The translations under genes were made by a program, and so were the position numbers. The notes under the pieces are model-generated. The model saw nothing but the letters and a program-made list of their open reading frames with translations. It had not been told where the DNA came from and did not search any database. From Sugiyamaella lignohabitans (Eukaryota; Ascomycota; Dipodascomycetes; Dipodascales; Trichomonascaceae): a stretch of DNA of 64,000 nt. Numbering within the stretch: position 1 is the stretch's first letter; every line of letters starts with the position of its first letter. This document shows, one piece after another, positions 19,173 to 30,207 of the stretch. The stretch lies in NCBI RefSeq assembly GCF_001640025.1, contig NC_031671.1, forward strand, positions 1,860,001-1,924,000, given 5' to 3'.

Positions 19173-19746
19173 CACCCGGCCCCTGAACCTGACAGTCCCC
19201 CCCTCGGAATACCATTGAGGCAATGGAGGTGTTCATCGGTACCTGGTTGCTCGACCCTTGCACCGTTTTTTGTCTTGGCGAATTAAACTTTTTCTTCTCT
19301 TTCCGAGCCTGTGGCGAACAAACGGGGAGCATCTCCGGTTGATAGCAACCCAGCCCATCAGAGTCAAAACTCATCCACCGGACCCGTGGTCAGCGGGATT
19401 GCGTTGCTGCTGTTGGGGACGACGAGGGGCCGATGGACCCGCTGTTCCCCTTGCCGCCGTAATCGGGTTTACCGGATTAACTAGTGTCGCAGTGCGGGGT
19501 ACACCTGCGCTGCTAGTGGTGCTGGTAGCGAGGGCGCGGGCAGCAGCCGCAGCAGCAACTGGCTTGACTCACACACAGGCTCAGCATCGCGGCCCGTGTC
19601 CGACTGACTGGGTTGCTCGTAACTCACTCACTCACTCACTCACTAGCTCGGGTGCTGATAGACTGCCATTCCTGGCTGCCCACTGACAAGCCAAGCCCGG
19701 CCCCTACCACTGTACTCGGGGACGATCGAGGAGGGGCTGGGAGGAC
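19173..19746. other. GC-rich intergenic DNA with CTCA microsatellite
   Basis: No supported gene. A CTCA tandem repeat lies at about 19622-19644. Confidence 0.5.
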
Positions 19747-19887
19747 TGCCTCCGGCGGCTGGGACTCCGCCCCAGACCCTGGTTGCTCCTGCTTCGCAGG
19801 AGTTGACTGGTGACTCCCCTAGAAACCGACTCGAGCGAAGCGAGAGGAGCCACGGGGTCTGGGGCAGAGCCCCAGCCGCCGGAGGCA
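19747..19887. repeat. GC palindromic element 5
   Basis: Complete, 141 bp; one left-arm change (GGGACTCC for GGGGCTCC) and GGGGCAGAGCCCC in the right arm. Confidence 0.9.
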
Positions 19888-20200
19888 GACCTGGAGCCCC
19901 AGCAAGCCTGAGGAACCGTACAGCGGCAGCACCACTGGAGACTGACGGCAGGACTGCCTAATCGAGTCGCGCCAGAGGCTGTTTGGCGGTGAAATTAAAA
20001 TCGAAAATGCACGTTAGAGTTAGACCGCCGAGTCCCTGATCAGACGAAATCCATTCGGATCAGTCGCGCTAGCTCAGATCCACCGCGACCCGATTCCCCT
20101 CGCGCAAAAGCAATTAGTACAATGGCAATGCCGTTCGTGATATGCACACTAACCCACAGGGGACGGCCACGCCGCCCAGTAATACCCCGGGCTGGGGGGG

Positions 20201-20322
20201 TGCCTCCGGCGGCTGGGGCTCCGCCCCAGACCCTGGTTGCTCCTGCTTCGCAGGAGTTGACAGGGGTTCGTTCGCTAAACCGACTCGAGCGTAGCGAGAG
20301 GAGCCCCGGCCGAAGGGGGCAC
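20201..20322. repeat. GC palindromic element 6, damaged right arm
   Basis: The left arm is intact; the right arm jumps from GAGGAGCCCC to GGCCGAAGGGGGCA and lacks the GGGTCTGGGG block. Confidence 0.85.
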
Positions 20323-20605
20323 ACCCCACCCAGGCGGGCATGATCTAGCAGGCTTGACGTATGTACAGAGGCACAGGCCACTGCACCGCCAATTGTTTAT
20401 TCATATTCATGATCCTGCGGTGCTGCACGGAACAAGTGCCTCGACCTGGTCTGTAAGGACGAACTAGCCACCGGAATAAAATGCTGGCCGGCACACACCA
20501 CCTACACGGGTAAAAATAGCAACACAGGCCCCCGGTCATTATACCTGCACACCATCCCCCCAGCAGCAATTGCTATTAATAATTCGCGCCCCGTGCGTGA
20601 GTGGT

Positions 20606-20746
20606 TGCCTCCAGAATCCGGGGCTCCACTCCAGACCCTGGTAGCTCCTCTCGCTTCGCTCCAATCGTTGTGCGAACGGTCCCCTGTCAACTCCTGCGAA
20701 GCAGGAGCAACCAGGGTCTGGGGCGGAGCCCCAGCCGCCGGAGGCA
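20606..20746. repeat. GC palindromic element 7
   Basis: Both arms are present; the left arm is mutated (CCAGAATCCGGGGCTCC). The inner order is the reverse of element 2, so this copy is in the opposite orientation. Confidence 0.9.
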
Positions 20747-21555
20747 TGTACCCCTCCTCCCACGGCGGCGATAATCAGGTGCTGGGGTTCATGTTACACC
20801 AAATGAATCAGAGAAATAGAAAAATAAAATAGGAAGAGCGATCTGGCGCAGAGTGGTTGGGGAGCGAGCGCGACGGGTGGAAGGCAGGTGTCGGGATCGA
20901 AACAAGCACGATAAACGAAGGAAAAAAGAGATAATGATGAAATGATAATAAAAATAAAATAAAAATAAAAAATAAAAAAAATTTTAAACAGTAAAAGAAT
21001 CAGACAATAAAACAAAAATCATGGGTGAACAATTCTAGGTAGAGTAAAGCAAAGCAGAAATGTAGAACAGAGCAGAACAGAATAGAGCAGAAAAGCAAAA
21101 AGCAGAACAGCCAGAAATAAGAGCAGCATGGGCAGATTGAACAGAAGCCCCGTAAACCCAAGCTGATCAGCCGGTTCTGGCCAAATAAATAAAATTCCCG
21201 TTTGTATCTTTATACACAGTCACCTTTTTAACTAAACGAAACAGAACAGAACAGGACATCATCATCATCATTATCATAAATGCAAGAGTAGAGGGAAATT
21301 GAAATCATAGCGACAAGCGAGCGACGGGGCGACAGGCCACGGTCCACGGAAAACAGGCCTCGGCCACAGGAAATTTGGCAATTGACAATTGGCTGTTGGC
21401 GATCCTGTTATGCAAGCAGAAGTAAAGGCTTCGTGATGTAGCAGGACCAGACCCAGGCCCATTTCATGGTCCAGTTGCATGACGTGGTTTATAATCATAG
21501 TCGTGGTGTTCGTTGGATCAGTGGTGAATCATCATCCCTGTTGTCGTTGGCCAAA
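20747..21555. other. AT-rich non-coding stretch with A-rich and GCAGAACA-like runs
   Basis: Contains an AAATAAAA-rich run near 20940-20990 and loose AGCAGAACAG-type repeats at 21040-21110. It lies 3' of the small gene that ends at 21556. Confidence 0.5.
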
Positions 21556-21762
21556 TCATGACTTCTTGTCCTTTACTCGCTTTTTTGGACAGTATGGACA
21601 CATCATATGATTACATCGCGTGCAGTCATACCTCTCAGGAGGGATCCCATGGTATCGACCACACTGACAACAGTACCACTCTGTAATCGTGTTTGGATCT
21701 TTGGGATCATAACATGCTGTGGAATGTGGGTTATAACAGGAACTAGCCGGACCAGCGGCCAT
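21556..21762 (-). CDS. Small Cys-rich protein, probable zinc ribbon
   Basis: The 68-residue product starts at an ATG (21762) with MAAGPASSCYNP. It has an ordered Cys pattern: WYCCQCGRYH, then YDCTRCNHMMCPYCPKK, in which paired CxxC and CxxCxxxxCxxC-like spacings could bind zinc, followed by a basic tail. I know of short fungal proteins with this W-Y-C-C-x-C and C-x-x-C-x-H layout, but no assigned function. It stands alone in a gene-poor region with about 4.5 kb of non-coding DNA upstream. It is too short for ORF length alone to prove coding; the Cys spacing is the argument. Confidence 0.7.
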   Translation of the reverse strand: MAAGPASSCYNPHSTACYDPKDPNTITEWYCCQCGRYHGIPPERYDCTRCNHMMCPYCPKKRVKDKKS

Positions 21763-23738
21763 TGATACGTTTTTGATTTATAGTTTTGGTGATCAGATTT
21801 TGATGAATACACGGATTTCGAATTCAATATCGCTCTTATCGCTAGGAAATCACGCTTGAAACTACTGCAAGGAACCGATCGAAATGGACGTTGATTTGCT
21901 GGCACTAGACTGGTCTTTTTAATATCGGATGTTCGATCTAACAGATCTGGTGTGATCTATCAAGTTAAGGTTGCTTGCCGATTTGACGATATTCGCTAGT
22001 AGTTGCTGTCGAGAAATGGCAGTAATATGGATACTGGTAACAGTAGTAATAGGAGTGAATATCGAGGTAGCACTAAAAATGCGTAAACGTGCGTGCTGGA
22101 ATTCTTAATGATGATATACCTGATGATACTGGTGAAACCTGGGAGTCGAGTCACTCAAGTGTGGAAAGTCGCGGGGATTTCTGCCAGCTAGGGCCAGTTA
22201 TGCAGCTGACTTTGGTCGGATTGAACAACAATAATAAACCAAGTTGCAAAGTCCACACGGATATGAACCAGAAATTCTAAGACAGACCGACAAATAATAC
22301 CAATTAATGACAAGCACTGGAAAATGCTATAAAAAATAAAGAATCTATGAAACCAGTAATCGATAAATTAACCACTAACCAAATAACAATGGTACAGTTA
22401 TGAACGAAACCAAAAAAAAAAAATTCAAATACAAAAAATTTGATATATTTATTGAAAAGAAGTTAAAAAATAAAATAAAATCAAACTCGTCCCGAACCAT
22501 TTGTATATATATAAACTAAAACAGTCACCGAAAAGGAAGCCTTGGTTCCAAATGCCAGCCTCGACAGAATGCACACACCCTCGCATGCACTTAGTATGCA
22601 CATACGTAGAATGGCAGCTAGAAAGCGATAAAAAGAAATATGGAAAAATAAAAAAAAGGAAATAAAAGTAAAAATAAAATTATAATGCAGGAGAAAATAG
22701 AAAAATAAAACTACCTATGTGGGGGACTGATGGTTGATTACTAGGGGTTATTCCCAAACAGGCAATGGTCTATAGCAAGAGATGCGACGACAGATTCAGA
22801 TGTCAAGTCACGGGACTGTTTTATTCGCCGACCGTGCCAACCGCTATTATATTAACTATTTTATAAATATGTTATAAATATTTTCTATGTAACGACTATT
22901 ATAAGAATTCTACAATTACAGGTGTTTCGATCCATCCATCACCTATGCAAAAAAAGGTTACTGGTGTCACAATTTCCTGCCGCTTGACTTCCGCTGATAT
23001 CAGTGCACCCATTTTCCGACTCCATTCTACGTTTTATTTCACTGTAATATCCCACTCCTGATATTTCACTATAGCAATTAATTGATATATTTTATATAAT
23101 TTTTATAATCTCTATATGCCATGACAAATTTATTTTTTAGTATGAATCTAATAATTTCATTTATTCTCGCATTCGCTACTCGTTTTCCCGTATAACAGTA
23201 ATTTTTTGATACCAGCATCAGTCGCTCGCTATCAATATCCGTGTGGTTACCAGATCCGATCTCGGTATCAGTACCGAATCACGACTGTCAGCATTAACAT
23301 TAATTATAATATTAAAACCAGCCCATTTCTATCTCAGCACCAGAACACCTATGTAAACCACCTCCTGCCGTCATGCTGGCAGTGGAAGATGTTTCAAGTG
23401 TCAGTAGCGCTGCGACGCATGGAGCCCAATTGCTACAGAGCAAAACAAAACAGGCGCTGATGCTGGCAGCAATAATCGATGCCTTTCCAGCAGCAAACTT
23501 ATATGCACCGCCGACGCAGTCATAGACCGAACTCAACTGAACTTGCACCACACCTGTATATAAAGTTTACTGTTACCAAACCACACTTGCTAGAGTTCCG
23601 TGGTTGGCGGTCCATTTGCCAGTTGGGGGGCATCCGGCCGCTCACGGCTGTTTCGGAATAGTATTTTTTTTTCCGAAATCGAGGCGGTCTGGCGTTATTC
23701 CGGACTACCCCTGATGTCCTTCACCGGGGGCTGGGGCC
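21763..23738. other. Long AT-rich non-coding region
   Basis: No supported gene. It could hold a long leader for the small gene at 21762-21556, a non-coding RNA or structural DNA. A/T-rich runs are frequent at 22300-22700 and 22840-23200. Confidence 0.45.
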
Positions 23739-23878
23739 TGCCTCCGGCGGCTGGGGCTCCGCCCCAGACCCTGGTTGCTCCTGCTTCGCAGGAGTATGGC
23801 TGGGTCCGAGCCGCTAACGACTCGAGCGGAGCGAGAGGAGCCGGGGGGTCTGGGGCGCAGCCCCAGCCGCCGGAGGCA
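23739..23878. repeat. GC palindromic element 8
   Basis: Complete, 140 bp; right arm has GGGGCGCAGCCCC and an unusual GGGGGGTCTGG. Confidence 0.9.
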
Positions 23879-25552
23879 GTGGTTCTGTCCCCTGAGGTGT
23901 AGGTGACTGAGAAGAGCCCGGTGCAGTGGGTTTGTTGAACCAAGTGGTTAAGCTTAATTGGCTGATCTTGTCCGTATTAATGACCCAGATATCGTGGCAC
24001 CGAGTCGGGCTGTTTGTCTTGAGATGGCCAATCTTAATCTTACAGAACCGTGTCTCAGAATGTCTTGGATGGATGAGTGTGGTGCTGTGTAGAGTGTAGA
24101 CTGGTTGTTGTGGTGGGCCATGGCGTTGAACTGCCGTCTGAATCATGTCTATGATATTTGATCATATCATACTTTTCGACATATTATGTATAGTACCCAG
24201 AACAAATGCTGTGTGAGTGTAATTTGAAGAAGCGTAATTAGAGACTGATCTCAGAATGAAATCAGCTCAATTGCAGTTGTGAGAGGTGGTATCAGGCTAT
24301 GACTTTGGACGGCAAATAGCCAGAAAAAGTGCCATTTTCTTCTGCTTTCAGGTGCATCACATCCGAATCTATTCAACCGGTGAGCAAGCCATCCGGTAAC
24401 CCGGTGAACACTGTGAACCCCGCCTGTGACCGACGTTGAGACTTGGCAACCCACCAGGGACTTTAGGATCTAGCTACCAGACCCACTGGTGTGGTGAGTT
24501 GAGCACAAGGTGATCAGGAGACGAGAGGACGACTGACCGACTGAACGAGCAAACGAGAAGATGGACTGGCTAGATATCGAGTTGAGGGGCTGACGGGTTG
24601 GCGAGCAGACTAGGTACGAGATGCAATGTCCAAGATAGCAAATAAATATTGTACCAAAGTATGCAATAATATTCTATAGCAGCAGTTCCATATCTGTTGC
24701 AATAGGAGAAAAACACATACAGTAATAATAAAATAGGATTGGGCTATCCAGCATCTTCCGATTGGGATATGTGCGCATGGAAACGACCGGTGAGAGTTAA
24801 GATCCAAAATCGGACAATCCGAGATTACAGTTTAGCGCCTCTATGAGTGAGGAAGTGAGTAAACAGTACCAGTTTCTGATCGATAATACCGTTGAGAGCA
24901 ATCAAGCTGTTTCATAAAAAAAATCACATCTAATCAGTAAAGTTTAGATTGGCCACAAAACGGAAATAAAAGGAAAATTCATTCTCAACAGGACAATGCA
25001 ACTGCTGAGTATAAAATCCAGTGCAAATGTGGGCATGGAGTTCGGGTTCTGACGCAACAAACTTTAATGACAGCAATGGGCTGTTTGATGTCGAATGATC
25101 TGATCTTTTTGAAAGCTAGACCTCACGTAAAGTTTGACCATGTCTCAGAAACTGCTTCACACAGAAATGTGGACCATTTATTAGGGATAGCGACACGAGG
25201 CAGTGTTATTTTTTTTTTTGGTTCTTTTTTGTTCGCCCCCTGGCTGATACTGCAGAGTCACACTCAACAGACGGCGGAGTTTCATTGAAGCGTTAGCCTC
25301 AAGCAAAGTCTCAAGAGTACTCTTTCCAATAGCCAGCGTTTCCAGAATTTATGACGTTATCGCTTTCCGCACTCAGTTTCACTTACAGTGAGCAAAACAC
25401 AGAACACCCTCCAAAAGTCGAAGAGTCTCACATAAACCGACCAGACCCAACGCCATGGTTCAAACTAAACCCAACTGGACCAAACAAACACACGCCCTCT
25501 CACCCCAGAACCCTCTTTTTTTGCATTAGGGAAGCTCTGGAAAGCCCGACGC
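23879..25552. other. Non-coding stretch
   Basis: No supported gene; TTACCCGG-like AACCCGG near 24400. ORFs here lack conserved features. Confidence 0.45.
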
Positions 25553-25614
25553 CCGACTCGAGCGAAGCGAGAGGAGCAGCGGGGTCTGGGGCGGAGCCCC
25601 AGCCGCCGGAGGCA
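25553..25614. repeat. GC palindromic element 9, right half only
   Basis: Begins at CGACTCGAGCGAAGCGAG and runs to GGAGGCA; no left arm is found nearby. Confidence 0.85.
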
Positions 25615-26234
25615 TACCCCCCGACAAGCCAAACCCGGCAGTTATACGACACGTCACGTATCGGGACGGTTTGAGAGGCTCGACAGGGGCGAGTGCGGGG
25701 TTCATTGATGGCCTGTCAATCGCGAAACATTTACACCTGCAGACTGCAGTTGATGCTCAGGTACGAGTTTCAGACGCTGTCGATCCCGAAAATGGCCATA
25801 CGGGAGAGGCGCTGGAAGATATATAATTGAGAGATGCGCGTGAAATTTTCGGAGTTCAGGACGCGTCGGAGGTGTGTCTAACGGGGGTAGGGAAGTTTTA
25901 GTTATGAGAGGAAAGGAAGAGGTGTTGTTGTGGGGGTGTGGTTGGGGGAGTTAGACTTCGATAGGAGATTTGGGGATCACGTTTTGGGATGAGGGGGAGG
26001 GGTAGGGTGATGATGGACAGGGGGAGGGGGTTTTTGGGGGTTACACAATGGGTGACAATAGTGTGGTCCCAGGTTGGAGAATTACCCTTGCCCATAGATG
26101 GCAGATGAGAATAGTAAACAAACAGAGGGAGAGATGAGGGAAGCGGCAAGTGATTGAATGAATGAGATCAGACTGGTTTGGCTGTGGAGTAAACTGGTAG
26201 AATATAAAGAAAACATATTTTTTGGACACCGAGT
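25615..26234 (+). promoter_or_regulatory. Region upstream of BRL1
   Basis: About 620 bp of non-coding DNA with G-rich runs (25880-26040). A TATA-like ATATAAAG lies near 26200. Confidence 0.45.
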
Positions 26235-28196
26235 ATGGCGGAAGCGCATGAGTCGTACGAGTTTCGCGAGACGAGCTCATGTCCCTCGATAAATATAGGG
26301 ACGGGTTCTGAGAGATCAGGGATGGAGCTTGAAAGTTCGTTTGGCACGATATACACCGATGTCACAGATGGACAGGACGATGATCAGTCTGTAATTCGAA
26401 ATATTAATTCAAGTGTGGACTACAGCCGGGGTTCTCAGTGGGTCGAGAACCGGAACCAGATGAAGAATGAGAACAGGAACCCCACGAAGAACGAGAACAG
26501 CAGGTCCGGAATCATAAACAAGAATGCCAGCTATAGCGACTATAATGGCAGCTCTAGAGCAGTAACTCAATACGATACTGATAGTAATATTGGAGATATG
26601 AAGAGCAGTTCACTGTCACAGCTGTTAAAAGGTGATGTATCGTGGTCACCACTGCGCAGTGAGACCGGGTTGTCGTACGTACAAGAGACATCGACACCTG
26701 TGTCAGAAAAAAGCATCCAAAGTACTTTAAACGATCCAATTCTCCAACAGAGTACTCCAGAACACAAATATGGTAGTCCTGTGACAGGATCCAAAAGCCC
26801 CAGACGTGTTTTGAAGAGTGTTAGTCCTAATATTGTAGCTAGAAGAGCCATACACCGAACAAAACCAGTAGTGAGACACAGTCCACACCACCTAAGATCC
26901 AGAAACAGCATCTCTCGCTTTCATCGTTCGTTCGAAGTCGAAGGACCAGTTATTGTCAGTCCCAGACATACGGTAAACATTGTGCGAGAAGCTTCTCAAT
27001 GCAGTCTCTCCCGGGAACAAATACACTACCTGCGAACGCGGCAGCAGCAACAGCAGCAGAAAAACGAGTCCCAAAACCCAATATCAATAAACAGATCACA
27101 AACACCCTCTTCTTCGATCGCAGACAGCTCAAGCACCAGTTTCACAGGGTTTGTAAAACGGCGACCACGAGTCGATTCGAGCCTTCACTCGTCACCACCA
27201 GTACCAAACTACGCCAATCTTCTCCTGAGAAACAGGCCCCATCTTTCAAACACATCTGGAGACATTTCTAATTCAGATGGATCCTTCCAGTCGCACTTCT
27301 ACTCGCATTCCTCTTCGTTCAACCAGCAACAGCATCAATCATACCAATCATACCAATCATACCAATCACGTCAACAATACCAACAATACCAACAGTATCA
27401 ACCATACCAATCACACGACTCATACCAACAATATCAATCACATCAATCATATCAACCACGCAATTCAACACACCAAAACTACCCAACAGAAGCTTCTGAC
27501 AATTACAGCCAATATGACGACTCATCCATCCTCACCGACAGCAGCTACTACACACCGTCGTACGACCAGACCGACTCGATGATGTCTCAGCAGGAAAGCT
27601 ACTACTCACAACCGCAACCACAACCACAATCACAGCCTTCTGATAGCAATAACTGGCAGGAAGCACCGCCACTGTTCATGAACCCCGACCTCCCGTCAAT
27701 TCTCTCATCGTACCTACAACTGAGTTTCAACTTTGGAATGATGTCGCTGTTAATATACTCGATATGGATCTTCCTCATAACTGTGCAGCACGACGTGGAG
27801 AACAAAATCCAGGAATACTCTGCCGACATTCTAGCAGAAATAGCCCAGTGCTCAAAAGAATACATCGGTAACAATTGCATGCCCCACAAGCGAGTGCCAG
27901 CCCTCGAAACGACCTGTAACAACTGGGAAAAGTGTATGAACCAAGACCCCATGCTCATTGGCCGTGCACGAGTCAGCGCCGAAACATTTGGCGAGATCAT
28001 CAACAGCTTCCTCAACCCCATCGGCCTACGATCCATGTGCTTCCTCATCCTCGCCTTCATCGGTTCCTTTATCCTCGTCAACCTCTCCCTCTCGCACCAC
28101 CCCCACAGCGCCCGCACTCCCAAAACCAAACGACCCCGTCGCAAACCCCCAGCGCAACCGGTCGTCATCTTCACCACCCCACGCACCTCACGTTGA
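26235..28196 (+). CDS. BRL1: Brl1/Brr6-family nuclear envelope protein
   Basis: Brl1 and Brr6 are integral nuclear-envelope proteins that help nuclear pore complex assembly and membrane homeostasis. The C-terminal 160 residues show the family layout: a membrane segment GMMSLLIYSIWIFLITV (about 500-517), a lumenal stretch with four cysteines (CSKEYIGNNC and CNNWEKC) that form disulfides in the family, and a second membrane segment CFLILAFIGSFILVNLSL (about 601-618), then a basic tail. The N-terminal 490 residues are low complexity: Ser/Asn-rich, then a Tyr-Gln-Ser repeat (QSYQSYQSYQ) encoded by imperfect CATACCAAT-type repeats at 27330-27480. At 653 residues it is longer than Saccharomyces Brl1 (471); the extra length is the low-complexity region. 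Single exon. Confidence 0.88.
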   Translation: MAEAHESYEFRETSSCPSINIGTGSERSGMELESSFGTIYTDVTDGQDDDQSVIRNINSSVDYSRGSQWVENRNQMKNENRNPTKNENSRSGIINKNASYSDYNGSSRAVTQYDTDSNIGDMKSSSLSQLLKGDVSWSPLRSETGLSYVQETSTPVSEKSIQSTLNDPILQQSTPEHKYGSPVTGSKSPRRVLKSVSPNIVARRAIHRTKPVVRHSPHHLRSRNSISRFHRSFEVEGPVIVSPRHTVNIVREASQCSLSREQIHYLRTRQQQQQQKNESQNPISINRSQTPSSSIADSSSTSFTGFVKRRPRVDSSLHSSPPVPNYANLLLRNRPHLSNTSGDISNSDGSFQSHFYSHSSSFNQQQHQSYQSYQSYQSRQQYQQYQQYQPYQSHDSYQQYQSHQSYQPRNSTHQNYPTEASDNYSQYDDSSILTDSSYYTPSYDQTDSMMSQQESYYSQPQPQPQSQPSDSNNWQEAPPLFMNPDLPSILSSYLQLSFNFGMMSLLIYSIWIFLITVQHDVENKIQEYSADILAEIAQCSKEYIGNNCMPHKRVPALETTCNNWEKCMNQDPMLIGRARVSAETFGEIINSFLNPIGLRSMCFLILAFIGSFILVNLSLSHHPHSARTPKTKRPRRKPPAQPVVIFTTPRTSR

Positions 28197-28204
28197 CACC
28201 CGTC

Positions 28205-28342
28205 AGCCTCCGGCGGCTGGGGCTCCGCCCCAGACCCCGTAGCTCCTGCTTCGCAGGAGAGGACGTGGGACCCCCTCGCAACGACTCGAGCGCAGCGAGA
28301 GGAGCAGCGGGGTCTGGGGCGGAGCCCCAGCCGCCGGAGGCA
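28205..28342. repeat. GC palindromic element 10
   Basis: Fills the gap between the convergent BRL1 and RAI1 stops, 9 bp after BRL1. The outer left end reads CAGCCTCC. Confidence 0.9.
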
Positions 28343-28384
28343 GAAACACCCCAGACACGAAATAATGAAAAAAATAAATACTCT

Positions 28385-29799
28385 CTAATTTACAGGATGG
28401 AGGCTGGCGCGCCAGTCGCGGAACTCGGTCGACAGGAAGGTCTGGTGGCCCGGGAGGGGCGCCAGGTCCAGTTTGGGGGAGCCCGAACGGTAGCTGAGTC
28501 GGTAGATGGTGCCGGGTTGGGTGACATGTTTTTTGAGCCAGTCGAGAACCGCGCCGTAGAAGGCAATGGCCTCCATGCCGTTCCATCGGCGGTCTTTGGC
28601 GCTGTACTGGGTGGTTTTGATCAGATTGGGCATGGTCTCCGTGGAGAACTCCTCGACAGACTTCAGGACTCCGTTGTCATCACGGAATCCATAGATGATT
28701 CGGGGGACTCCCAGAAGGAACGACTGGGCCCATGATTTGAAGATCTTGCGCTCGAATTTCATGGCATCTGAAGGAGTATCAACACACCTGCTTGTTTTGA
28801 GTTCGACGTAGTGAGAAAGCGGCGATTGTGTTGATAGCAGCATCTCACTCTCACACTGGCCGTCATCTTCAGCACTTTTCCTCGAGTCTTGTCGTGAAGT
28901 TGTAAACTTTCCGGTCATGCTCTTTTTAATCACTTCGCTATTGGGTTTATAGTCAAGTGCACAGTCGACTTCTCCTCCAAGAACAACCTTCACACTTCCC
29001 ACACCCGTTCGCACAACCGAGATGTATTGCTCGATATTATTCACCACTGCCTTGGCCCTGGTTTCGATTTCTTGTCTTGTGACTTGAGACCACGGCCGGT
29101 CAAGTGTTGCCAATGACTCGAACTTGAATCCTAGATTTGTTGTTAGTATCACTTGAGTCACCTGAGTCACCCCAATGAATCAATGACCGGAGTCACCCAA
29201 AACCAATGAATCACTTGAGTCACTTGAGTCACCCGAGTCACCGAAATAAATCAATGACCTGAGTCATCTGAATCACCAGAGTCATCTGAATCATCAGAGT
29301 CATCCCGATCACATCCAACATAACGCAACAACTTACCCCAATACGACATCAACTCGCCCTTGGCATCCATTTTGCGCTTTTTAGACGTGGTGATATCGAA
29401 ATCCTCCTCAATAAAGATCTGGCCATCGAACAGCTCGATATTCAGGTCTATATCGTCACCCTGTTCATACGGCAGACACAGCAGTTTGGTCATGATGCCT
29501 CGCCATGTGATGATATCGGCCTTGATCTTCTCCGAACCAGATTTCCGTTCATGGTCCACTAAAGCCGCCAGCAGCGTATCCAGATGCTGTGCTTTCGACT
29601 CGTCCTTGCGTTTAAAGTCCTTGTATCCTCGAGACAGCTCCAGCCGACTGTCAATCTGAGCCTCTGGCAAGTAATAATACTTCAGCGACGACTCGTCGAA
29701 CCGCACTTTGCCCTCCACATCTATCGAATAACTCGTAATCTCTTTCGGCTGCCTCAACGACGCCTTAATCTTCGAACTCAACGGTAACGATGTGGCCAT
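28385..29799 (-). CDS. RAI1: Rai1, decapping and pyrophosphohydrolase partner of Rat1
   Basis: Rai1 binds and activates the nuclear 5'-3' exonuclease Rat1 and removes abnormal 5' caps. I rebuild two exons: 29799-29337 and 29130-28385, giving 402 residues (Saccharomyces 387). The donor is G|GTAAGT at 29336, the branch site TACTAAC at 29148-29142 and the acceptor CTAG at 29131. The join reads SYWG-FKFESLATL, matching the conserved Rai1 start of the catalytic core. Active-site signatures are GGEVDCALDY and VELKTSR, which coordinate metal in this family. The 206 bp intron is filled by a GAGTCA-type minisatellite. The frame is open upstream to 29886, but MATSLPLSSK fits the family better. RAI1 is divergent from VPS5. 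Confidence 0.9.
29131..29336 (-). other. RAI1: RAI1 intron filled by a minisatellite
   Basis: Units such as GAGTCACTT, GAGTCACCT and GAGTCATCT repeat between about 29152 and 29305. Removing them leaves about 50 bp, the size of the small introns elsewhere in this window. Confidence 0.85.
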
Positions 29800-30207
29800 T
29801 ATTCTATCCCTATCTCCTTTTTCTTTCTTTCTTTCCACTCCCTCCTCCACTTCACGAACATCAGAAACTTTCAGCCGATCTATCACGTGACCACATTTGG
29901 GGTGGACGGGGAGGGCGGTTGTGCCTCCGGCGGCTGGGGCTCCGCCCCAGACCCCGCTGCTCCTCTCGCTGCGCCCGAGTCGTTGCGAGGGGGTTCCCAG
30001 TCCTCTCCTGCGAAGCAGGAACTACGGGGTCTGGGGCGGAGCCCCAGCCGCCGGAGGCACAACCCCCACCCCCAAGACCCGTCTCACGTGACGGATGTTA
30101 CCCGGCCCGTGAACCTCCTTATCGGAGCCAGTGGCCAAGTTGTAGCACCCCGCATATTAGAACCCGGATTGCGAGAGAGAAAGAGCGATTGTGGGCAGAA
30201 ATTGAGG
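29800..30207. promoter_or_regulatory. Divergent RAI1-VPS5 promoter
   Basis: About 400 bp between two ATGs. Two TCACGTGA sites (29883-29890 and 30084-30091) flank the GC element on either side, and TTACCCGG follows at 30098-30105. CACGTG is the core bound by Cbf1-type factors and TTACCCG by Reb1 in yeasts. Confidence 0.6.
29922..30059. repeat. GC palindromic element 11
   Basis: Complete, inside the RAI1-VPS5 promoter. The palindrome continues outward: GGTTG on the left and CAACC on the right. Confidence 0.92.

Noticed and set aside
29887..30207. N-terminal extension of the VPS5 frame
   Set aside because: It consists of translated GC element 11 and promoter DNA; the ATG at 30208 fits the family.
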